Source of the DNA: Leptospira bandrabouensis
GTDB lineage: Bacteria > Spirochaetota > Leptospiria > Leptospirales > Leptospiraceae
NCBI RefSeq assembly: GCF_004770905.1
Contig: NZ_RQHT01000015.1
Coordinates: 62,001 to 126,000 of the forward strand
Length of the DNA: 64,000 bases
Direction of reading: 5' to 3'
This document shows positions 30,862 to 40,629 of the stretch, in pieces. The notes below the pieces were generated by a model. The model searched no databases. It was not told the origin of the DNA and was given only the letters and a program-made list of their open reading frames with translations. Every line of letters starts with the position of its first letter. Within the stretch, counting starts at the first letter, position 1. The position numbers were made by a program, and so were the translations under genes.

Positions 30862-32804
30862 AAAAAATTACGTAGGTATATTCCAAAAGGATCGCTTATT
30901 GAAAGCAAAATTTTTATTGAATCAGAATACTCCGCTAACGGTTCCTCATTTACAATATAATTCATAAGTTTCGCATAACAAATTTCTTTCCTAGAGACAA
31001 AATCGAAACATTGCTGCAAAATTTTTGGTTCATTCGCCGTTGAATAAGCCAAAGCTAACTGAAGAAAGAAATATCTTTCTCCAAACATAAAAATTTCAGA
31101 TCTACTTAATCCTTTGGAATCTGAATCCAAATTGATTCCCTTCGGAATGATACCTGTAGGAGTAAATTCCAAAAACGTAGAAAGGTGAATATTTTTATGA
31201 TTTTTAAAAATTTGTTGTTCAATTTTACTAAAACGATAGGAAAAAAACAGAAATAGAAAAAAATAGAAACCCATAAAAACCATAATAGTCTTTGAAACCT
31301 GCTGAGATTCTTTATCTTTCACATTACTTTTCCCGGCATTCTTTACATCGAGGGCTAATAAACCTAATATTAATATATTTGCAATTTCAAGACTACTAAA
31401 ATCCAATATTTCATGTATTAACCAAATTAACAAAATTGCTTTAGGTAAATTCTTCCTCAAATTAACAACAGCTACATTTTTGTGTGAATACTTAAAAAAA
31501 CTAAAAATCCAAATCAAAAAAACTGAAAATCCGAAGATTCCAGTAGAACTGAAAATCTGGAAATACAAATTATGTGCTAGCGGAAATGTTTTAAAATGAG
31601 ACATGTAGTCTTCTACTAAAGCAAAATCAAGAGCTGATATTTTGAGATTTTCAACAAAGGGAATTAACTTTTCCGAATTAAATCCAAAACCAAAAATAGG
31701 CTTATTGTAAATAGTTGAAAGCATATGTAACTTCCAAATGGAAAAACGCACTCCAATAGTTTCTACATTCAATAACGATTTCTCAGAGAGTAACAAAAAT
31801 ACAAAAGCAAGTAATAAAGAAATGAATGCAAAAGCCACAAACTTAAGATTAATTTTTTCCTTTTGCTGCTCCCAGACAATATACAGAAAAAGAAGACCAG
31901 TGGAAATAATTGAAATCCTTGAAAGCGACAATAAAAGAAAAAAACATGAGACAAACAAAACCGTTAGATAGAAAACTCTGAAACGCCAGTTACTCTCATG
32001 AAAACTTAATGCTAATAATCCAAGAATTAAAAAAGAATTAGAACCCAATAGACTAACTGGAATTAAAAAAAGATCCTCACGATAAGAATTTATCTTAAAT
32101 TCGCTATCTAAATACATTTTGCTTAAAAGTATTACTGAATTGATCAAAAAAATAATTAATATATGATCTATTAGCTTTTGCCTGAATTCCCGACCTAATG
32201 AATTAACCAAAGAAAGGATAATAACCACTTCGGAAAATAACAAGATACGAACTAAAGCAAAGTCATCACTCCAATCTCTAAAAATCCAAAGTAAAACTAT
32301 GAGAAAAAATAGAATAAATGATTTAGAAAATTGAATTTCTTTTATATCACTATTTCGAATCATAAGGCCGATTGCAAATCCTATCGGAACAACAGGATAC
32401 AACATAAAATTGATACAGGCAAAACAAGGTAATATAGCCAACAATGGACCAAACATATTAAATTCAGCTTCATTGGATCGAAAATGCTGAAATAAAATAA
32501 TGGAATTCCAAATAATCATGGTTAATTTTATAACCAACTTCTCTGGAAATAATTGGATAGGATCATATTCAGCAATTTTGAAAAATACAAAATTACTCAA
32601 AAGAATGATAAGAAAAAGATGACCTAAAGAATAGAAACTAAAATGCTTTTTCTTCCGAAGCCAGATTGCGTAGATGACTACAAATAAACAGCCAATACCA
32701 ACGGCATCGTTTCGAAAAAATCTTTGATTAGTTTCACCAAAAAATTGAAAGAAAAATAAAACTAGATAGAAGATATCAAAAAAAATAGAAAACTTTGATT
32801 TCAT
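30858..32804 (-). CDS. O-antigen ligase-like (WaaL/Wzy_C family) membrane protein
   Basis: About 648 residues with 12 or so membrane segments. The family pattern is visible: SLSRISIISTGLLFLYI, IGVRFSIWKLHML, KPIFGFGFNSEKLIPF, a long periplasmic loop, then AHNLYFQIFSSTGIFGF. The Arg in the first, the Arg and Trp in the second and the His in the last are the conserved ligase residues. I set the start at ATG 32804, one base after the upstream GT2 stop. The longer frame from 32867 would overlap that gene by 62 bases. It could ligate O-antigen or another glycan to lipid A-core. Confidence 0.75.
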   Translation of the reverse strand: MKSKFSIFFDIFYLVLFFFQFFGETNQRFFRNDAVGIGCLFVVIYAIWLRKKKHFSFYSLGHLFLIILLSNFVFFKIAEYDPIQLFPEKLVIKLTMIIWNSIILFQHFRSNEAEFNMFGPLLAILPCFACINFMLYPVVPIGFAIGLMIRNSDIKEIQFSKSFILFFLIVLLWIFRDWSDDFALVRILLFSEVVIILSLVNSLGREFRQKLIDHILIIFLINSVILLSKMYLDSEFKINSYREDLFLIPVSLLGSNSFLILGLLALSFHESNWRFRVFYLTVLFVSCFFLLLSLSRISIISTGLLFLYIVWEQQKEKINLKFVAFAFISLLLAFVFLLLSEKSLLNVETIGVRFSIWKLHMLSTIYNKPIFGFGFNSEKLIPFVENLKISALDFALVEDYMSHFKTFPLAHNLYFQIFSSTGIFGFSVFLIWIFSFFKYSHKNVAVVNLRKNLPKAILLIWLIHEILDFSSLEIANILILGLLALDVKNAGKSNVKDKESQQVSKTIMVFMGFYFFLFLFFSYRFSKIEQQIFKNHKNIHLSTFLEFTPTGIIPKGINLDSDSKGLSRSEIFMFGERYFFLQLALAYSTANEPKILQQCFDFVSRKEICYAKLMNYIVNEEPLAEYSDSIKILLSISDPFGIYLRNFL

Positions 32805-32805
32805 C

Positions 32806-33561
32806 TTACAGCCAATTGGCGGTTTTAGGTATATATTTTTCAGGCATTCCTTTAAGGAAAAAATCATTTTTAGAAACTAACAAATTAAAGTATAAAATGT
32901 GTCTTAACGCTGCGACTCCATCTTTCCAAGTAATTTTCTTTCCTTCAAGATAATTCCTAGGGTAGTAAGAAATAGGAAATTCTTGAACTCTAATCTTCAG
33001 TCTTGCTAGTTTTGCGGTAATTTCAGGCTCAAAACCGAAGCGTTTTGATTCAAGATTAACATTCTGTATAATCTCAGCCTTAAATGCTTTATAACATGTC
33101 TCCATATCCGTCAAATACAAGCCGCTAAGAAAATTAGATAGAATAGTCAATACTCTGTTGATCAAATAATGAAAAGTTCGATGTACTTGCCGGCCATCTT
33201 TTTTAAAACGTGAACCAAAAACAACATCTGCTTTTCCACGTAATATCGGCTCGATCAAAAGTGGAATTTCGTCCATATCATATTCAAAATCTGCATCTTG
33301 AATAATGATTACATCACCTGTTGCTTCCGCAATTCCCCTATGTAAAGCAGCGCCCTTCCCTTGATTTTTCTCTTGAACAAGAATTTTATATTTTGATTGA
33401 AATTTGAACGATTGCAGTATAGATAGCGAATTATCTCTGGAAGCATCGTCAATGAACACTAGCTCTTTTTGAGAGGGCAGTTTTAAGGCATCAATTTTTT
33501 CCAAAAAATCCTGCAAATGTGCGGACTCATTATAAATAGGAATAATTAGGGATGTCGACAT
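32806..33561 (-). CDS. GT2 glycosyltransferase, polyprenyl-phosphate mannose/glucose synthase-like
   Basis: A GT-A domain of about 251 residues without membrane helices: [48 protein letters not shown] and ETCYKAFK, followed by [25 protein letters not shown]. These match GT2 enzymes that make polyprenyl-phosphate hexoses. I prefer ATG 33561, preceded by AAGGGGACG, over the ATG at 33600, which has no spaced Shine-Dalgarno and adds 13 non-conserved residues. It is the first gene of the leftward operon ending at 26580. Confidence 0.82.
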   Translation of the reverse strand: MSTSLIIPIYNESAHLQDFLEKIDALKLPSQKELVFIDDASRDNSLSILQSFKFQSKYKILVQEKNQGKGAALHRGIAEATGDVIIIQDADFEYDMDEIPLLIEPILRGKADVVFGSRFKKDGRQVHRTFHYLINRVLTILSNFLSGLYLTDMETCYKAFKAEIIQNVNLESKRFGFEPEITAKLARLKIRVQEFPISYYPRNYLEGKKITWKDGVAALRHILYFNLLVSKNDFFLKGMPEKYIPKTANWL

Positions 33562-33825
33562 CGTCCCCTTAGAATTAGTTGCAACTTTTTGATTAGCCAT
33601 ACCTAGGTTTCTAGAATTGTTAAGGTTTCATTTGAGTCAACGGTTTATTGAAATATAGCCAATACTTGTTTATCAATAATAGATATTACCAAACTGCAAA
33701 TTCCTAAAAAATCTTTTTACTTGTACTATTTTTTCTTTTCGGCAATTGTTTATTATTTAATTTAGTTAACTTTGGTCAAATGGACTGAGAACTTAATTTA
33801 GAAAGTAACTTCTCTACGCTATATT

Positions 33826-35163
33826 ATGAAATTATTTGCCTTTTCTGTCGTTATCTCCCTACACCTAGTTCTTTCTATTTTAAATACTGGGACAGTCACA
33901 CCTTACGGATCTACCTGTGGCTGGTTCTTATATGACTCCGAATGCAACCAAATTGCAAACATAGACCATACACACTTTGAAGCGGTCTTCAAATTTCTAG
34001 ACGGCGCCCCCATATACGAAATTTCATTTAGCGTCGTTCTAAGACGGATACTATATTACCTTATTGCGTATCCATTTATGAAAGTTTTTGGATTCTTCTT
34101 AGGTGGCGTATTATCCAATTTTTTGATATACCTTCTCTTCTATTATTTTCTTTATTTTTCAAATTTTAGCAAACAATTCAATCCATATTACACTTCATTC
34201 CTATTAGTAACCTATCCCGGAATTTATTATTTTATAGGATTACCATACTCTTATAACCTAACAGTAATTGGAAGTATAATCATTGGATACTTAATCTATA
34301 CTCTTTACCAGAAAACTTCAAATTTTAAGTTTTTAAAAATCTCCTTTATAATTGGTATTTTATTTACAGGTTACGATTTTCATATTTGGTTTTTAATACC
34401 ATTTCTATTGACAATATTTTATTATAAATTTTCTACTTGGATCAAAGGCACAATTCTACTGCTCATCCCTAGCTTTGCAGTAAACTTGTTATTATCAAAT
34501 GTATTTGGGATTAAACTTGAAAATTCAAACACAAACATCTATGCAAACACGCTGGATGGCCTTAAAAGTATTTTTAACTTAGCAATTGATTATGATTTTA
34601 TCTCAAATTTCATAATGACTTTTGGAAAAATACTTCTTTCCAGCACATTCATTATTATACCTAGCATATTAACTCTATATTTTTGTATTATATTCTTAGT
34701 AAAAAGAGATTTTCGATTTATAAGAAAGCACTTTGCATTTCTAGCAATATTCATTAGTATTACTTTACTATTCGTTGTAATCAATATTTACCAAGGCAAA
34801 GGTACTGGCCAATGGGATTTTCGTGGGGACTGGATAGCAAGAATATACCAAGGCTTTATTGCAGCTTATGTCCTTGGTTTTGCATTAAAAGATAAAGTTT
34901 CCGATAAAATAAAAACAGCTATCCTGATTATCATAGTTATTTCAAACGCTACAATAATCATATCGCCATACTTTCAACCAAAACTTGCTTCAAAAGTATA
35001 TTACTTATTTTACCGACATGGAGATGAAAACCAACTGTTTTTCACCTTAAAGATTTTAAAACCGACGAGTAATTTAACCTGCGATCCAAAAAATCTCAGA
35101 TTGATAAAATTCAATGACCAAAATGATTTAAAATACTTGGAAAGTATTTCCTCAATTAAATAA
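33826..35163 (+). CDS. Polytopic membrane protein of unknown family
   Basis: The 445-residue product has about ten membrane segments rich in Phe, Ile and Tyr, and a short soluble tail ending in a Cys-containing stretch (SNLTCDPKNLRL). The early periplasmic loop has two Cys (STCGWFLYDSECNQIAN) and is followed by DHTHFEAVFKFLDGAPIYE. The size would suit a GT-C transferase or a polymerase, but no diagnostic motif is certain. It is transcribed rightward, opposite to both flanking operons, with 225 AT-rich bases upstream holding its promoter and that of the 33561 operon. Confidence 0.6.
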   Translation: MKLFAFSVVISLHLVLSILNTGTVTPYGSTCGWFLYDSECNQIANIDHTHFEAVFKFLDGAPIYEISFSVVLRRILYYLIAYPFMKVFGFFLGGVLSNFLIYLLFYYFLYFSNFSKQFNPYYTSFLLVTYPGIYYFIGLPYSYNLTVIGSIIIGYLIYTLYQKTSNFKFLKISFIIGILFTGYDFHIWFLIPFLLTIFYYKFSTWIKGTILLLIPSFAVNLLLSNVFGIKLENSNTNIYANTLDGLKSIFNLAIDYDFISNFIMTFGKILLSSTFIIIPSILTLYFCIIFLVKRDFRFIRKHFAFLAIFISITLLFVVINIYQGKGTGQWDFRGDWIARIYQGFIAAYVLGFALKDKVSDKIKTAILIIIVISNATIIISPYFQPKLASKVYYLFYRHGDENQLFFTLKILKPTSNLTCDPKNLRLIKFNDQNDLKYLESISSIK

Positions 35164-35194
35164 CCAAGATAAAAAACATACTGAAAGGAAACCG

Positions 35195-35932
35195 TTACTG
35201 AAAATTTAGTAACACCTCGTTTGAATGGCTCATAATTAAAGTTGTATAGAAATGATCGTTTACTGCTTGCTCCGGATTATCAAGTAATTTATAATGAAAG
35301 CCTAACTTCGACATCTCCACTAACCACTCATCCGGATTTACTCCAACCTGTCTCATTCCGGAAGGCCAAAATTCAGAAAATAAAACAAGATGTGCTGAAT
35401 TATTTTTAATGGTTTTAAGCATTCCTCTTATAGCAACTGGATCATAACCTTGAAAATCGGTTTTGATAAGCCGAACCTTTTTTATCTGAATTTCATCCAA
35501 TAAATCATCTAGTGAATAAGCTTTCACTGAAACAAAATCTCGATTTTCGTCAGTTTTATATACCCGGTGATCCACATTCAAATCACTCGATAAGTATAAA
35601 TTCATAACACCAGTTTTATCTGATAAGGCAGCATTGATAGGAATAATGTTTTTTCTATTACCGTATCTAACGCAAAGAAGATTAAAATTAATTAAATCTG
35701 GTTCGATAGAGACAACAATTCCATTTTCTCCAACTAACTCAGAAAATAAATCTGTATAAAACCCTATGTTTGCTCCACCATCGATTATAACATCACCTTC
35801 TTTAATAATTTTTCGAAAATATGCAATTTCCTTTCGCTCAAAAAATCTTTTGTATAAAAAATATAATGGAACATAAAGGAAATACATTTTCTTTTTAAAA
35901 AGAGAATTAAAAATTCTAAATAAAACAAACAT
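35195..35932 (-). CDS. FkbM-family SAM-dependent methyltransferase
   Basis: The 245-residue product carries the FkbM domain. Motif I is VIIDGGANIGFYTDLF (about residues 48-63), followed by IEPDLINFNLL, SLDDLLDEI and RLIKTDFQGYDPVAIRGM. These enzymes O-methylate sugars or other small molecules, so an O-methyl group on the glycan is likely. It is 30 bases downstream of the fusion gene at 35963 and probably co-transcribed. The N-terminal 30 residues are hydrophobic and basic, suggesting peripheral membrane contact. Confidence 0.85.
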   Translation of the reverse strand: MFVLFRIFNSLFKKKMYFLYVPLYFLYKRFFERKEIAYFRKIIKEGDVIIDGGANIGFYTDLFSELVGENGIVVSIEPDLINFNLLCVRYGNRKNIIPINAALSDKTGVMNLYLSSDLNVDHRVYKTDENRDFVSVKAYSLDDLLDEIQIKKVRLIKTDFQGYDPVAIRGMLKTIKNNSAHLVLFSEFWPSGMRQVGVNPDEWLVEMSKLGFHYKLLDNPEQAVNDHFYTTLIMSHSNEVLLNFQ

Positions 35933-35962
35933 TTTGTTAAGACTACCTATCCTTAAACTTAC

Positions 35963-37246
35963 CTATACGAATTTGATTTTCCTAGCCGCAAAGATTAACA
36001 TTGCAAACAATATGGCTCCATGTCTCCATCTGGAGATGTTTGTGTCACCGTATACTCTTTCCCGGTAAGGAATAGGAACTTCAACAATCTTTAAGCCCAT
36101 TCTTGCTGAACCAAAGATTAAATCAAAGTCACCAAACGGATCAAAATCACCGAAAAATTTTCTATTTTTAGAAAGTTGTATGTAGTTCTCTCGCGAAATT
36201 ACTTTCGTACCACACAAAGTATCCTTAAACCTTTGCCCTAAGACGAAAGAAAAAGCTACAGCAAAAAATTTGTTACCAAGAATATTAAAAAAACGCATAG
36301 CTCTCTTTTCCATTGGATACACTAACCTAGAACCATTTATATATTCACCTTTTCCTTCAACAATAGCTTTGTAAAATTTAGGTAATTCTTCTGGTGGTAC
36401 AGTTAAGTCTGCATCCAATATCATCAATATCTCATTTGATGCCATTTGAAATCCTTTCCTTACTGCATCCCCTTTTCCTTTTCCATCTTGCTGGGAATTT
36501 TTGATTTTTAAATGCCCTCTATATTTTTTTGTCTCTGAACATATTTTATCCCAAGTTTTATCCTTAGAATGTCCTTCGATGAAAATTAACTCATCATGAG
36601 GTCCCATCTTTGGAATTCTCCTCAAAATTTCTTCTATATTTCCCTCTTCATTTCTTGCAGCCACTACAATGGAAACTGAAGGTTTTTTTGCCGGAGATTT
36701 TTTTTCGCTATAAACTAACTTGGCGATACTCAGATTAACCAACGTTAAGTTTTTAAACAGAGGAAGAGGTGCAACATACCGATTAATTAAATTACTAATT
36801 AACGGAATGTAAATTGGTAATAATACTTTCTGATCGTTTCTTACTAATTCAAAACCGGAAAGTAAAAGAAAATTTTCCATATCTTCATGGCTAATCCAAT
36901 TTTGTTCTGCGGTTTTAGATCTCAAACCCAAAAAAGTACCTAATTTTACAATGGGTTTCCAAAGTGAGCTGTAATAAACGATCATTAACCGAGTCTTTGG
37001 CTGAAAATGTAAACTTAAATTTTCTAGGTAACTCTGAATGTCATTTTCATAATGCAAAGAACCATTCAACAGTACATAATCAGCCTTTTTAATATCTTTT
37101 AATCCGTCTTTTTTTAGATTAAAATAGTTTCCTCTAAAATAACTTTCTAGCGGACTTTTCCGTTCAGAAATTTCCATCAGAATATTATCTGACAAACAAT
37201 AAAGAGAAATGTATTTATGTAATAGTCTGTAAAAGTAACCTTTCAT
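35963..37246 (-). CDS. Fusion: degenerate methyltransferase-like domain plus GT2 glycosyltransferase
   Basis: The 427-residue protein has two parts. Residues 1-180 resemble the class I methyltransferase fold after motif I (ADYVLLNGSLHYENDIQSYL; LMIVYYSSLWKP; LLLSGFELV), but the glycine-rich SAM loop is not recognisable. From residue 189 there is a GT2 domain: SVSIVVAARNEEGNIEEIL, FIEGHSKDKTW, MILDADLTVPPEEL and LCGTKVISRENY. The GT2 half resembles Dpm1-like enzymes. The N-terminal half may be a non-catalytic partner domain. Confidence 0.75.
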   Translation of the reverse strand: MKGYFYRLLHKYISLYCLSDNILMEISERKSPLESYFRGNYFNLKKDGLKDIKKADYVLLNGSLHYENDIQSYLENLSLHFQPKTRLMIVYYSSLWKPIVKLGTFLGLRSKTAEQNWISHEDMENFLLLSGFELVRNDQKVLLPIYIPLISNLINRYVAPLPLFKNLTLVNLSIAKLVYSEKKSPAKKPSVSIVVAARNEEGNIEEILRRIPKMGPHDELIFIEGHSKDKTWDKICSETKKYRGHLKIKNSQQDGKGKGDAVRKGFQMASNEILMILDADLTVPPEELPKFYKAIVEGKGEYINGSRLVYPMEKRAMRFFNILGNKFFAVAFSFVLGQRFKDTLCGTKVISRENYIQLSKNRKFFGDFDPFGDFDLIFGSARMGLKIVEVPIPYRERVYGDTNISRWRHGAILFAMLIFAARKIKFV

Positions 37247-37280
37247 TCAGCATCCTTTTGAATTAAGTATCCAATATTTA

Positions 37281-37302
37281 GTTCAACAATTAATTTTTGA
37301 AC
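37281..37302. repeat. 22-base near-perfect palindrome in the 37247-37484 gap
   Basis: GTTCAA (37281-37286) and TTGAAC (37297-37302) flank AATTAATT, itself self-complementary. Only one base pair (positions 37287 and 37296) breaks the symmetry. It lies 35 bases upstream of the 37246 start codon in a 238-base AT-rich gap, a good position for an operator or mRNA leader hairpin. I see no gene in the rest of this gap. Confidence 0.45.
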
Positions 37303-37484
37303 AAAGACAATGAAATTGCCTCAAAATTGACCCAAATGTATTTCTGACAGTTTGACTCAATTAACATTCGTTTCTTTATAAAATACAATTGGTACAGGTT
37401 TTCTTATTTTGTAAGGATTCCCAAAAATCAAGTTTTATAAATTCGATTCCAATTGTAACTACAATTAAACATACACCAAGAAAA

Positions 37485-38402
37485 TTAATCTTCGCTTAAT
37501 TGTCCGCTTTTCCCTATGATACCATGATATATCCCCAAAATCATCTTATAACTATGACTTAGAGGATTTTTCGTAAATAATGAATAAAAAACAAATTTCA
37601 GTACTAGACGGTAGGCATCTATGAATTTCCAGTTTACAGGAACCCATGACTCTTTATATAAAAGGATTGCATTCCTAAAGTGATAATAGTGCCTTAAAGG
37701 TGAATGTATTGGTATGAATTTCTTTCCAAATTTAATAGGATTATCACCCAAACTATGCTCCATCAATGCAGAACAAACTCCGAAATTTAATAACCCTTTA
37801 TTCCGAGCCCTCAATCCCCACTCAATATCCACATAATCAATAAAGAGATCTTCTCTCATTCCACCAATAATATTTACCCCAAACATAGATACTAAACTTC
37901 CAGAAGAAATTACATAATCTACTTCCACAATACTATCAAAGGATTCACAATTACATCTCTCTAATGTCAAAAATCCAAACTTAATGAACGGAGGTGGATT
38001 ATTCTGCCTAGAATCTAAATACCTTGCACCTAAAATTCCTATTTTATCAAAGCCAATATCTAATGATAATTTTTGATGTGCCTTCAATAGATTCTCAATT
38101 AGGTGCTGATCTGGCGAGCTATCTTGATCGAAAAAAAGTACATATCCTACATCAAACTTAGAAGAAATATTTAATCCTACATTCTGTGCTTTTGCGATAC
38201 CATAGTTTTTATCTAACTTCTCAAGAATTATAGAATATTTTTTAACGATACTTTCCAAATCTGAATAAGAAGTATCTTTGTAAAAATTATCGACAACAAT
38301 AATCTTTTCACTCTTTTTGTATATGTTTCTTATTAAATTTTCTAATACATCTAAGTTCGGATTAAATGTAACAATTATAGTTGCAACTGATTGGTTATTC
38401 AT
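37485..38402 (-). CDS. GT2 rhamnosyltransferase-like enzyme
   Basis: The 305-residue product resembles RfbF/WbbL-type rhamnosyltransferases: VATIIVTFNPNLDVLENLI, VVDNFYKD, NYGIAKAQNVGLN, FFDQDSSPDQHLIENLL, and a late DYVDIEWGLRARNKG segment. These transfer L-rhamnose from dTDP-L-rhamnose to a lipid-linked oligosaccharide on the inner face of the inner membrane. It is the last gene of the leftward run that begins with the rml genes, and overlaps its upstream neighbour by ATGA. Confidence 0.82.
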   Translation of the reverse strand: MNNQSVATIIVTFNPNLDVLENLIRNIYKKSEKIIVVDNFYKDTSYSDLESIVKKYSIILEKLDKNYGIAKAQNVGLNISSKFDVGYVLFFDQDSSPDQHLIENLLKAHQKLSLDIGFDKIGILGARYLDSRQNNPPPFIKFGFLTLERCNCESFDSIVEVDYVISSGSLVSMFGVNIIGGMREDLFIDYVDIEWGLRARNKGLLNFGVCSALMEHSLGDNPIKFGKKFIPIHSPLRHYYHFRNAILLYKESWVPVNWKFIDAYRLVLKFVFYSLFTKNPLSHSYKMILGIYHGIIGKSGQLSED

Positions 38403-39844
38403 ACAATACGAAAGCCTTTAATAAATGATTTTCGATTCACTATTTTCAGATGAATCGCTTTTAGAGAAAAATAACACAACTTAAGCAAAGTTTTCAAACC
38501 ATCCAAAATTTTAAATTTCAATGTGCTTTTAAACTTACTCGATTTATTTTTATATTCTAACGAAGCAGAAGCCAAAAAACCGGATACATCGCTAATTTTA
38601 AAATCATTATCCAATTTAGTTTCATCTAAATTTCCATCCATAACCTCTAGATATTCTTTTTTATAAAACGATTTCATCGCAGCCATTGAATTTAAACTTT
38701 CGACATCCATCGTTTTTTTAACATAATCGATTTGATCTCTTTTTTGATTCAATTCTACTAACTTCAATATTAGAGAATTTTTATCCATCGACTCAATTAC
38801 CCACCCAGCCTTGTATCTCAATATTCTTTCCGCCTGGGCACCCAAATTAAAGCATATAACAGGAATCCTGTTTTGGACAAGCTCACTAATCGTATAAGAA
38901 AATGATTCAGCTGTTATCGATAGTTGTAAAGAAATATCATATTGATTCTCTGTAAGTATTTGATGTATAGTTTCTTGGGTATAATTACCACGATATATTA
39001 CATTCGGTATTCTAGATGGAGTAGAACCCCAAAGTTCAAATTCACAAAAATTTAAAACTTTTTTCTCACTACAAATACCTTTTAATATCTTTAAACCCTT
39101 ATGATCGGTTATATTTCCCAAAAGAAGTATCTTGAGTTTTTTTCCATATTTTTCAGGCAAAAAAATACTTTTTGTCCAATCGACCTTAACTAACTTTTCA
39201 TGGCCATGTTCAAAAACACGAAGGGAAGGAAACGAACCAAAAACTTTGGAAATATAATTCTCCATAGATATACTTGGTATAAAAATTCGTTTCGATGCTT
39301 TCAAAACTTTTAGATACAATAACCTATGTTCAAATAGGTATTTAGGTGCTAATTTTAATTTTCTCATACATCCAAAGTATTCATCTGACTGATCAGAATT
39401 TGGTAAACAAGCACCACAAAAAACGCCTTTAGTATTTAACAAATTTATTGTTGGGCATACGGAGAAATAATCATGTAAAGTAACTACATAAGGAACCTCA
39501 AATGGACTAATTACACTAAACAAATTTCCTGTATGTAGAAAATGGTGAAAATGAATTAAATCTATTTTGAAAATATTGCATACCAAACGAAAAAGAGTAT
39601 TCGGTTCTTTAAAAATCAATGAACTGATTGGGTTAATTTCTAAATTGTATCGAAAAAAATATGATTGAGTGACTCCGTTTGCGAGAAATTCGTGAATATA
39701 TATTCCATCTTCAGTTAATTTTGCTAAAAATATTGCGAACTCATCTTCCTCTCTAAAGCATTTTACCAAATCTTCTACATGTTTCTCAGTTCCACCGCCC
39801 CAATTATGATTCACAAACAGTATATTTCTTTTTTGATTAGTCAT
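38399..39844 (-). CDS. GT4-type glycosyltransferase
   Basis: The 481-residue GT-B protein has an N-terminal GGGTEKHVEDLV motif, FHHFLHTGN, and a nucleotide-sugar part KILLLGNITDHKGLKIL with a later ESFSYTISELVQNRIPVICF stretch corresponding to the family's EGFG..xxEAMAxGxPV region. A cysteine group (VFCGACLPN, GCMRK) near residues 140-160 is a local feature, seen in some GT4 enzymes. A basic C-terminal extension of about 70 residues may attach it to the membrane. It sits between two GT2 genes in the rhamnose operon. Confidence 0.78.
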   Translation of the reverse strand: MTNQKRNILFVNHNWGGGTEKHVEDLVKCFREEDEFAIFLAKLTEDGIYIHEFLANGVTQSYFFRYNLEINPISSLIFKEPNTLFRLVCNIFKIDLIHFHHFLHTGNLFSVISPFEVPYVVTLHDYFSVCPTINLLNTKGVFCGACLPNSDQSDEYFGCMRKLKLAPKYLFEHRLLYLKVLKASKRIFIPSISMENYISKVFGSFPSLRVFEHGHEKLVKVDWTKSIFLPEKYGKKLKILLLGNITDHKGLKILKGICSEKKVLNFCEFELWGSTPSRIPNVIYRGNYTQETIHQILTENQYDISLQLSITAESFSYTISELVQNRIPVICFNLGAQAERILRYKAGWVIESMDKNSLILKLVELNQKRDQIDYVKKTMDVESLNSMAAMKSFYKKEYLEVMDGNLDETKLDNDFKISDVSGFLASASLEYKNKSSKFKSTLKFKILDGLKTLLKLCYFSLKAIHLKIVNRKSFIKGFRIV

Positions 39845-39861
39845 AGATTTGAATTATATAT

Positions 39862-40629
39862 CTAGGAAAATATTAATTTAAAGATAACCTTCACTTTCAG
39901 AAAAAGCGAATGCAATATTAGTTTAAATTTATATACAGTCGGAAAATGAATTAACTTTATTTTCAAAAGTTCTTTGGTAAGTAATTTTAGATTTTTAGGA
40001 TTGGAAGATAAACCAGTCATATCGTAGTTTACAATTGTTTTATCAAAATGATTTTTTTTAATTTTTTCATCCTTCCATAATGTATAAAACATTTTATGAT
40101 CGCTACAAAACTTTAGCTTTAAATCAAATAAACCAAAAACAGGAAACAAATCTTTTTTAAAAAAGACAACTTGGTGACACAATACACTGTTTAACCAATA
40201 GTCAAAAGTAATTTGATCCGGATATATCCTCTCGACTACTTGGTCAGGATATACCAAATTCACATTTCCATATACTACATCCCCAACGTAATTATGTTGC
40301 ACAAAAGATTCCAAAACATCTGGTCCCGAAAAGCTATCACCTGCGTTAAGAAAAATTATATATTCTCCCAAAGCTTGCTTAATACCTTTATTCTGAGCAT
40401 CATATATGCCGCTATCAGGCTCATGTATAATACAGTTAATTGAGTTTAACTGACTTTTTATAAAGTCGTAGGACCCATCCGTGGAACCTCCGTCAACGAC
40501 TACTAATTGAAAATTTTTATATGTTTGGTTTCTTATAGAATCAATGGTTTTTATTAGACCATCTAAGTTATTCTTATTTATTGTTATTATAGTGAACTTA
40601 TATTTCTCTTTAACTTGAAATATATTCAT
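39862..40629 (-). CDS. WcaA-like GT2 glycosyltransferase
   Basis: The 255-residue product has FTIITINKNNLDGLIKTI, SIRNQTYKNFQLVVVDGGSTD, EPDSGIYDAQNKGIKQALGE, FLNAGDSF and then HQVVFFKKDLFPVFGLFD. This is the pattern of colanic-acid/O-antigen GT2 enzymes that use nucleotide hexoses. It shares one base with rmlD (TAATG) and lies 17 bases before the GT4 gene. It is very AT-rich compared with the rml genes. Confidence 0.83.
   Translation of the reverse strand: MNIFQVKEKYKFTIITINKNNLDGLIKTIDSIRNQTYKNFQLVVVDGGSTDGSYDFIKSQLNSINCIIHEPDSGIYDAQNKGIKQALGEYIIFLNAGDSFSGPDVLESFVQHNYVGDVVYGNVNLVYPDQVVERIYPDQITFDYWLNSVLCHQVVFFKKDLFPVFGLFDLKLKFCSDHKMFYTLWKDEKIKKNHFDKTIVNYDMTGLSSNPKNLKLLTKELLKIKLIHFPTVYKFKLILHSLFLKVKVIFKLIFS

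Noticed and set aside
32805..32867. Longer start for the O-antigen-ligase-like gene
   Set aside because: It overlaps the upstream GT2 gene by 62 bases; the ATG at 32804 lies one base after that gene's stop and opens directly into the first membrane helix.
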